Origin: JBMNOI01 sp050942995
Lineage (GTDB): Bacteria > Chloroflexota > Anaerolineae > UBA1429
Length of the DNA stretch: 27,191 nt
Assembly: GCA_050942995.1 (NCBI GenBank)
Contig: JBMNOI010000046.1
Span: 1-27,191, forward strand
Direction: 5' to 3'
Shown one piece after another: positions 22,637 to 27,191 of the stretch; within the stretch, counting starts at the first letter, position 1, and every line of letters starts with the position of its first letter. The position numbers were made by a program, and so were the translations under genes. The notes beneath the pieces were generated by a model. The model saw only the letters and a program-made list of their open reading frames with translations. It was not told the origin of the DNA and did not search any database.

Positions 22637-24409
22637 ATGGGTGCTATGAGAGATCTGTATCGTTGCCTGGATGGTTATTCACCCCAACTCTTGCAAGGGG
22701 TCGCAGAGATCTGGCAGATCCCCCTGGACAAGGGAGAGGCCAGAGAAATGGCGCTGCAACTCGCCGACGCCATGCTCGCTCCCGAGGCACTGGCCGCGAT
22801 GGTAGAGCGACTGTCCGCCGATGCCCGCTCGGCCCTGACCGAGATCCTCCAGGCCGGTGGCGTGTTGCCCGGCCATCGCCTCTCGCTCAAGTATGGCGCC
22901 ATACGACGCCTGGGCCCCGCCCGAATAGAGCGCGAGCGCCCCTGGCTGCACCCCGAAGGGGCCCTGGAAGAGCTCTATTACTCGGGGATCGTCTATCGCA
23001 GCTATGGGCAGACAAAGGATCATTTCGGCGAGACATTTGCCGTCCCCCAGCAATTCTTTGAGCCCTTGAACGAGATGTTATCGCCGGATGAGCCCACGCT
23101 GGATATCGAGCCGATCCCCGCGCCGCCCCGGATAGAGCCGGGCGATAACAGTCTGGTCGAAGACATCTTTGCCACACTGGCACGACTGCGCCAGCAACCA
23201 ATCAGCATAGCGCCCGGCCATGATGACGACTCGATTTTGCCGGCGAGGCCGCCCGATCTCGACCTGGGGCCTCGCATGGTGGGTATCGCTGATGCCGAGC
23301 GCCTGGATATGATCTGGCACCTGCTATGGCGGTTGCGACTGGTCCGCGGGTATCGTGGCACCCTGTACCCCGGCCCTCAGGCCCGCGAATGGCTACGCAC
23401 CTCCGATGCGCGCCGCATCCGCGCCACCTATCTGGCCTGGCGCGACGATCTGCGTTGGAACGAGCTGTGTCATGTGCCCACCCTGCGGTGTGAGGCCACC
23501 GGATGGCAGAACAACCCCATCGCGGCGCGGAGGAACCTGTCCGAGTTGCTGGCCCTTTGCCCCGCCAATACATGGCTCTCGCTGGATTCGTTCATCGCCG
23601 CCATCAAGGAGCACCGGCCGGACTATGCCCGACCCGACGGCGATTTCGACAGCTGGTTTATCCGCCACGCCGATACCGGTGAATACCTCACCGGATTTGC
23701 CTCGTGGGATCGCGTCGATGGGGAGCTGGCCCGACATCTCCTGACCCGCCCCCTCTATTGGCTGGGCGTGACGGATGTGGGACGGGATGAGAATAAGCAC
23801 GCGACCGCCTTTCGCCTTACCGACAGGGGATACGCGTTATTGCGGCGCGTTCGCAGGTCAGAGCCCGCCGCATCAGATGAGAGAGAGCAAGAAGACACGG
23901 GGGCGATAGAGGAGCCATCCGCTGCAGAGGCGAAGGGAACCGGCCCGACGGCAGAGGTGCGTGACGATTTTCGTGTGGTGATTCCTCTGCAAGAGACGAT
24001 ATACGATCGCTATCAACTGGAGCGCTTTGCCGAGTGGCAGGAACAGGACGACCAAAAGGCCGTCTATTCCATCACTGCCGAGTCGGTATGGAAGAGCCAG
24101 GATGCAAGGATCAAGATAGAGCAGATTCTGAGCTTTTTGCGACGCATCAGCCGGGAGCAGGCCTCGCCGGTGGTGCTGCGCACCCTGCAGGCCTGGGGGG
24201 GACGCTTTGGGCGGGTGTTTATTCGGCGCCAGGTGGTGCTTCAGACCGCCGACGAAAAAACGATGCAGCAGATCATCCAGCAGCCAGAGCTTCGCCCGCT
24301 GATGGGTGAAGCTCTTTCACCCACCCGCCGGCTGGTCGATGAAGAGAACGTTGCCGAGATCACGCGCCGTCTCAAAGAGATGGGCATCTGGCCCCACATT
24401 CGCCTGTAG
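22637..24409 (+). CDS. Helicase-associated domain protein (XPB/Ssl2 N-terminal-like, Helicase_C_3) without a motor
   Basis: The 590-residue product resembles bacterial 'helicase-associated domain' proteins. It begins RDLYRCLDGYSPQLLQGVAEIW, with winged-helix-like segments (LSADARSALTEILQAGGVLPGHRLSLKYGAIRRLG). The middle is a large Trp-rich alpha-helical part (LDMIWHLLWRLRLVRGYRGTLYPG). After an acidic linker near 415-445, the C-terminal domain reads VIPLQETIYDRYQLERFAEW and ISREQASPVVLRTLQAWGGRFGRVFIRRQVVLQT. This C-terminal part matches the Helicase_C_3 family found next to XPB-type helicases. I see no Walker A, DEAD or other helicase motor motif, so it is probably a DNA-binding or adaptor protein. 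The role is unknown. The start is ATG 22637 (or 22646), judged from the promoter. It is convergent with the gene at 24536. Confidence 0.8.
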   Translation: MGAMRDLYRCLDGYSPQLLQGVAEIWQIPLDKGEAREMALQLADAMLAPEALAAMVERLSADARSALTEILQAGGVLPGHRLSLKYGAIRRLGPARIERERPWLHPEGALEELYYSGIVYRSYGQTKDHFGETFAVPQQFFEPLNEMLSPDEPTLDIEPIPAPPRIEPGDNSLVEDIFATLARLRQQPISIAPGHDDDSILPARPPDLDLGPRMVGIADAERLDMIWHLLWRLRLVRGYRGTLYPGPQAREWLRTSDARRIRATYLAWRDDLRWNELCHVPTLRCEATGWQNNPIAARRNLSELLALCPANTWLSLDSFIAAIKEHRPDYARPDGDFDSWFIRHADTGEYLTGFASWDRVDGELARHLLTRPLYWLGVTDVGRDENKHATAFRLTDRGYALLRRVRRSEPAASDEREQEDTGAIEEPSAAEAKGTGPTAEVRDDFRVVIPLQETIYDRYQLERFAEWQEQDDQKAVYSITAESVWKSQDARIKIEQILSFLRRISREQASPVVLRTLQAWGGRFGRVFIRRQVVLQTADEKTMQQIIQQPELRPLMGEALSPTRRLVDEENVAEITRRLKEMGIWPHIRL

Positions 24410-24465
24410 AATCGCCCATACGTCCCGTACATCAAGCCGATCGGAGACACGATCTATAGCGATTG

Positions 24466-24510
24466 AAAAAGGGGCTGTGACCCGTGCCGTACGGCACTTG
24501 CCACAGCCCC
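24466..24510 (-). terminator. Intrinsic terminator of the double-zinc-ribbon gene
   Basis: GGGGCTGTG (24471-24479) pairs with CACAGCCCC (24502-24510). Between them the palindrome GTGCCGTACGGCAC (24484-24497) extends the hairpin. On the minus strand the stem is followed by five T (24470-24466), placing the terminator some 26 bases after the gene's stop codon. On the plus strand no T-run follows, so it serves the helicase-associated gene at best as a weak stop. Confidence 0.88.
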
Positions 24511-24535
24511 CATCGATACAAGCTCGACGAGACGG

Positions 24536-25318
24536 TTACCTCCTGGATGACGTCGAGCGGTCCTCCTCATCGTCATCCAGGTCGATATCCTCGTCATCTC
24601 CGTCGTACTGGTCGTCATCGTAGCGGAATGCCTCTACCTCGTCCATCGGCTCGGCATTATCGTAACGGCCGCCACCATATACAGATTCGGCCCCGGGATC
24701 GTAATCATAGGCCAGATCGGACTCGGGCACCGGCTCAAACTGGGGCTCGGATTCGGTATAGGGTAACTCGGGCTCGTAATCAGGGACGGAAGGTGCGCTC
24801 AGATTCGTCGTGGCCAGAGCCGGTACCGGTGAGCGCCGGTCGCGCCCGGATCGCCCTCTGACCGGCTGGATATCGTCCTCAACCTGTTCGCGGAAGCGGC
24901 CACAATAGGGGCACACGTCCCAGTTGAGGTTCATCATCCGTCCACACCCCACACAGCGCAGGCGCAGCTGGTGATGGCAATGGGGGCACACCATAAAGTC
25001 CGCCTCGACGTGACGCTGACACTCGGGGCAGAGGCGTCGCTCGTCCAGATCCTGCAAGATGGCCTCTTCGGTCAGGCTTCGCTCGTAATCCTCGGCCAGC
25101 GTGGTATGCGGGCGCAAGAGAAGATACACCAAAAGCCCTGGCAGCGTGAACACGGCCACCAGCAACGTGGCGATGATCTGTGCCAATCCATCGCGCGTCC
25201 GCGCGCGAATGTCACGAAACGTCCATACGATCAGGCCGACGTACAGGGCAAAGAGGTACGCGCCGATCACAAACATCGCAGCCGAAACATATGTGTTGAA
25301 TTCCGGAGGCAAGGTCAT
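24536..25318 (-). CDS. Two-TM double-zinc-ribbon protein with an acidic tail, function unknown
   Basis: The 260-residue protein has membrane helices at about 9-33 and 45-67. It has two zinc ribbons, with Cys97/100/111/114 and Cys122/125/136/139 (CPEC, CPHC, CVGC and CPYC knuckles), resembling DZANK-type double ribbons. A long low-complexity tail is rich in Pro, Glu, Asp and Tyr and ends in a run of acidic residues. The tail would be cytosolic if the ribbons are. The function is unknown; protein-protein scaffolding at the membrane is a guess. The frame is open to 25336, but GGAGGAG lies nine bases before ATG 25318, which I take as the start. Promoter and terminator flank it closely, so it is a single-gene unit. 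The gene at 387-1001 also couples zinc knuckles to two membrane helices, but the two are otherwise unlike. Confidence 0.82.
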   Translation of the reverse strand: MTLPPEFNTYVSAAMFVIGAYLFALYVGLIVWTFRDIRARTRDGLAQIIATLLVAVFTLPGLLVYLLLRPHTTLAEDYERSLTEEAILQDLDERRLCPECQRHVEADFMVCPHCHHQLRLRCVGCGRMMNLNWDVCPYCGRFREQVEDDIQPVRGRSGRDRRSPVPALATTNLSAPSVPDYEPELPYTESEPQFEPVPESDLAYDYDPGAESVYGGGRYDNAEPMDEVEAFRYDDDQYDGDDEDIDLDDDEEDRSTSSRR

Positions 25319-25354
25319 GCCCAGATTCTCCTCCATAATCTACAAGATTGCCGC

Positions 25355-25383
25355 ATTATAACATGTTCCATGTCAACTGTCAC
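25355..25383 (-). promoter_or_regulatory. Sigma70-type promoter for the double-zinc-ribbon gene
   Basis: Minus strand: GTGACA (25383-25378), 17 bases, perfect TATAAT (25360-25355) with a TG extension (TGTTATAAT). The leader to ATG 25318 is about 30 bases. Between this promoter and the stop codon of the lipoprotein gene (25384-25501) I see no convincing terminator. Confidence 0.75.
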
Positions 25384-25501
25384 ACTCAGGACGGCGGCAA
25401 CCGCCCACCGCACCACCCAAAGCCCGCTCGAGAAAGGAGCATCTCTGCCATATCGGCTCCGGGTTTACCCCATATGTACAGGATCGATTTTCGCACGGAT
25501 C

Positions 25502-27007
25502 CTAATACACAACGCCTGCAGGAGGGCCGGCCGCCGGCATCAGGCTGACGCCATCATCGGCCCACGAGGAGGGATCCCCTCTCTCGACAGGCAGCCACCA
25601 GATGCTGCCTCCCTCTCTGGATTGAAAGTCCTGGTCGGGTTCGCCGCTGGATACCTGATAATACAGGCTGGCGCCATCGGCCGCCCAGGTGGGATAGCGT
25701 GCGTCGGTGCCCCATTCGGATTCGACCAGCACCCGCACGTCCTCGCTCTGGGCGGGTACGAGTAAAAGATCGGTGCGGTATTTGGGATCTCCCCACCAGT
25801 ACTGACAACGCAATTCGAACGCGATCTGGCTACCGTCGGGCGACCAGGCCGGTTGAGCGGTAGTCAGAATCGTATCCTCGGGATTCTCGATCTCGACCAG
25901 CCCCCCCAGCGATCTGCCGGATGCATCCCACTGCCAGAGCAGAGTGCTTTTTTCACCCTTGAGCGTTCCCACCAGCTTGTCCTCAGTGGGCGACCAGTCC
26001 AGCCCCGTCAATGTCGTATCGGGGGGGAGCTCAAGAGTTCCCAGCGACACGCCGTTCAGATCGTACAGCACCCCTTCATAGGTATAGCTTCGCTGATCTT
26101 CGTCATCCAGGCTCCAGGTGTAATGCACCGCCGCCAACAGGGTGCCGTCACGGGATAGCGACACGCTGCGCCAGCCCTCGCCCTTGGCCTCCACCGGAAT
26201 GGTGACCTCCGGCAGTTCCCCGCTAACCGGCATCAGATCGACGTTCCCTTGCCGCACACGGTCTTCGGTCTGGCATACCGCCCGCGCCCAGCGGGCAGAG
26301 ATGGGCACGCCGCTCAGCTCAAAGGCGCCGTCACCATCTGTCGTAGTGGGGCTCGATGCCCCCTGAGCATACACGAGACAGGCCCCCTCCGCTCCGGTCA
26401 CCTGGCCACGAAGCGTCACATAGGGTCCCGGCGCCTGCTCAGGGTCCATATACGAGCCGGTGATCATGCGCAATCCCGTGCCGTCGGGCCGAATCATAAA
26501 GATGTTACGCTCGCCGTTACGGCTCCGCACAAAATCATGCGAACTGATAAAGACCAGCCACTGGCCATCGCGAGACCATTTCAGATCGTGTATGCTATTC
26601 GGCTCGACGAAATGAGTGATCATCTCTTCGGTGAGAAACCCGATATCGTGCAACACGATATTGGTGCTCTGATCCTCCGCCCGGCGAACGTATGCCAGCA
26701 TCATGGCGGGATCGAAAAACTCGGGTTCGGCGGTCGGCGCCACCTCTGCAGTGGGCATCGGCTCCAGCATGGCGACCACCTCTTCCTCTTCCGGCGTCGG
26801 TGTTGGCGCCGGTGTCGGGGCCCGCGCCGTCAGGCGCGCCTCCAATTCAACGATCGCCCGCGTTTCAAGAGCAGCATAATCGGGTGTCGGTGTAACAGAT
26901 GGGGAAGTCAGCCCGCTACAGGCCGTGAACAAGAGAGAGAACAGTGTGCCGAGCAGCAGCGAAAACGCAATGGCTCCCGGCCGTGGCTGCGCCGTAGGCG
27001 TCTTCAT
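25502..27007 (-). CDS. TolB-like beta-propeller lipoprotein with an inserted carboxypeptidase-regulatory-like domain
   Basis: The 501-residue protein starts with a lipoprotein signal. Basic residues are followed by AIAFSLLLGTLFSLLFTAC, with the lipid-carrying Cys30. A Thr/Pro/Glu-rich linker (about 35-95, TPTPDY and APTPAPTPTPEEEE) follows, as in many Chloroflexi surface proteins. From about 100 onward PD40/WD40-like blades recur: LKWSRDGQWLVFIS, SLSRDGTLLAAVHY, LDWSPTEDKLVGTL, PAWSPDGSQIAFEL and PTWAADGASLYYQV. Between the first and second sits a small beta-sandwich (VTLRGQVTGAEGACLVYAQG, then DGDGAFELSGVP) like carboxypeptidase regulatory domains. The likely role is binding at the cell surface; the ligand is unknown. 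The frame is open to 27067 but that start lies in the promoter. ATG 27007 has GGAGA upstream. Confidence 0.85.
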   Translation of the reverse strand: MKTPTAQPRPGAIAFSLLLGTLFSLLFTACSGLTSPSVTPTPDYAALETRAIVELEARLTARAPTPAPTPTPEEEEVVAMLEPMPTAEVAPTAEPEFFDPAMMLAYVRRAEDQSTNIVLHDIGFLTEEMITHFVEPNSIHDLKWSRDGQWLVFISSHDFVRSRNGERNIFMIRPDGTGLRMITGSYMDPEQAPGPYVTLRGQVTGAEGACLVYAQGASSPTTTDGDGAFELSGVPISARWARAVCQTEDRVRQGNVDLMPVSGELPEVTIPVEAKGEGWRSVSLSRDGTLLAAVHYTWSLDDEDQRSYTYEGVLYDLNGVSLGTLELPPDTTLTGLDWSPTEDKLVGTLKGEKSTLLWQWDASGRSLGGLVEIENPEDTILTTAQPAWSPDGSQIAFELRCQYWWGDPKYRTDLLLVPAQSEDVRVLVESEWGTDARYPTWAADGASLYYQVSSGEPDQDFQSREGGSIWWLPVERGDPSSWADDGVSLMPAAGPPAGVVY

Positions 27008-27038
27008 GGCGTCTCCAAAGACGTTGATTGTGGCGGAC

Positions 27039-27067
27039 ATTATGTCATCGAGAGGCGTTCCTGTCAA
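27039..27067 (-). promoter_or_regulatory. Strong promoter for the lipoprotein gene
   Basis: Minus strand: perfect TTGACA (27067-27062), 17 bases, CATAAT (27044-27039). The start point near 27032 gives a leader of about 25 bases. A reading-frame extension upstream to 27067 would begin inside the -35 box and is therefore rejected. Confidence 0.8.
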
Positions 27068-27080
27068 AAGTCACCCTTTC

Positions 27081-27191
27081 CTACCCGGGTCGCAGCAGCC
27101 GGCGCCCTGTTCGAGGTGAAATCGACAGCGGGGATGATTCGTTCGCTCCGGCCACGGCGACGATCACCATGGCCGGATACTCGTCCTGTGT
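27081..27191 (-). other. Possible 3' end of an upstream minus-strand gene (right edge)
   Basis: A frame without stops enters from the right edge and ends at a TAG (27083-27081). It begins TQDEYPAMVIVAVAGANE in the visible part and covers 36 codons. A second minus-strand frame stays open to 27071-27069. The position upstream of the lipoprotein promoter would suit the end of a preceding gene. The stretch is too short to assign a family or to be sure it is coding. Confidence 0.3.

Noticed and set aside
1..27191. CRISPR arrays, insertion sequences, phage or toxin-antitoxin genes.
   Set aside because: No regularly spaced direct repeats, transposase or integrase motifs, or short paired toxin-antitoxin genes were seen on either strand.

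Overview
The window reads as a chromosomal segment of a GC-rich bacterium, most likely a member of the Chloroflexota. I infer this from the gene set: a Ycf45-type R3H ATPase, a tmk-darA pair, a helicase-associated protein without a motor, and a lipoprotein with a Thr/Pro-rich linker. I infer it also from sigma70-type promoters with 17-base spacers. No single marker proves the phylum. I see no insertion sequence, phage gene, CRISPR array, tRNA or rRNA.

Left part (1-8.1 kb). The 5' end of galT leaves the window on the minus strand. It is divergent from a small zinc-ribbon membrane protein gene (387-1001). A minus-strand operon follows, transcribed from about 4978 down to 1015: a ParB-like/universal-stress fusion protein, a secreted M23-like peptidase homologue and a SAM methyltransferase. 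Divergent from it are a UbiB/ABC1-type kinase (5292-6995) and a GalE-like epimerase (7137-8063). galT, the epimerase and the ribulokinase at 8480 give the left half a sugar-metabolism flavour (Leloir pathway and L-arabinose).

Middle part (8.1-22 kb). A 416-base non-coding gap holds a 38-bp palindrome and a strong araB promoter. araB ends at a classic intrinsic terminator at 10189-10230. Opposite it runs a long minus-strand series of ten genes, from about 21960 down to 10235: GNAT-like acetyltransferase, Ycf45/SpoIIIAA-like ATPase, thymidylate kinase, DarA-type c-di-AMP receptor, guanylate kinase, rhomboid protease, MEMO-family protein, molybdopterin oxidoreductase, four-cluster ferredoxin subunit and PriA helicase. 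Most junctions are very tight. The last two are 4-base ATGA overlaps, which tie the replication-restart helicase to a redox enzyme. The one large gap, between darA and gmk, is rich in inverted repeats.

Right part (22-27.2 kb). A DUF1232 gene and a helicase-associated-domain gene diverge from back-to-back promoters, and the latter gene is probably leaderless. A strong minus-strand terminator follows at 24466-24510, then a two-TM double-zinc-ribbon protein and a TolB-like beta-propeller lipoprotein, each with its own promoter.

The main points for follow-up are the ParB/Usp fusion, the structured darA-gmk intergenic region, the Mo-oxidoreductase/ferredoxin/priA coupling beside an orphan MEMO gene, the palindromic element after galE, and the leaderless gene. 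I did not find a clear-cut novel defence or mobile system.
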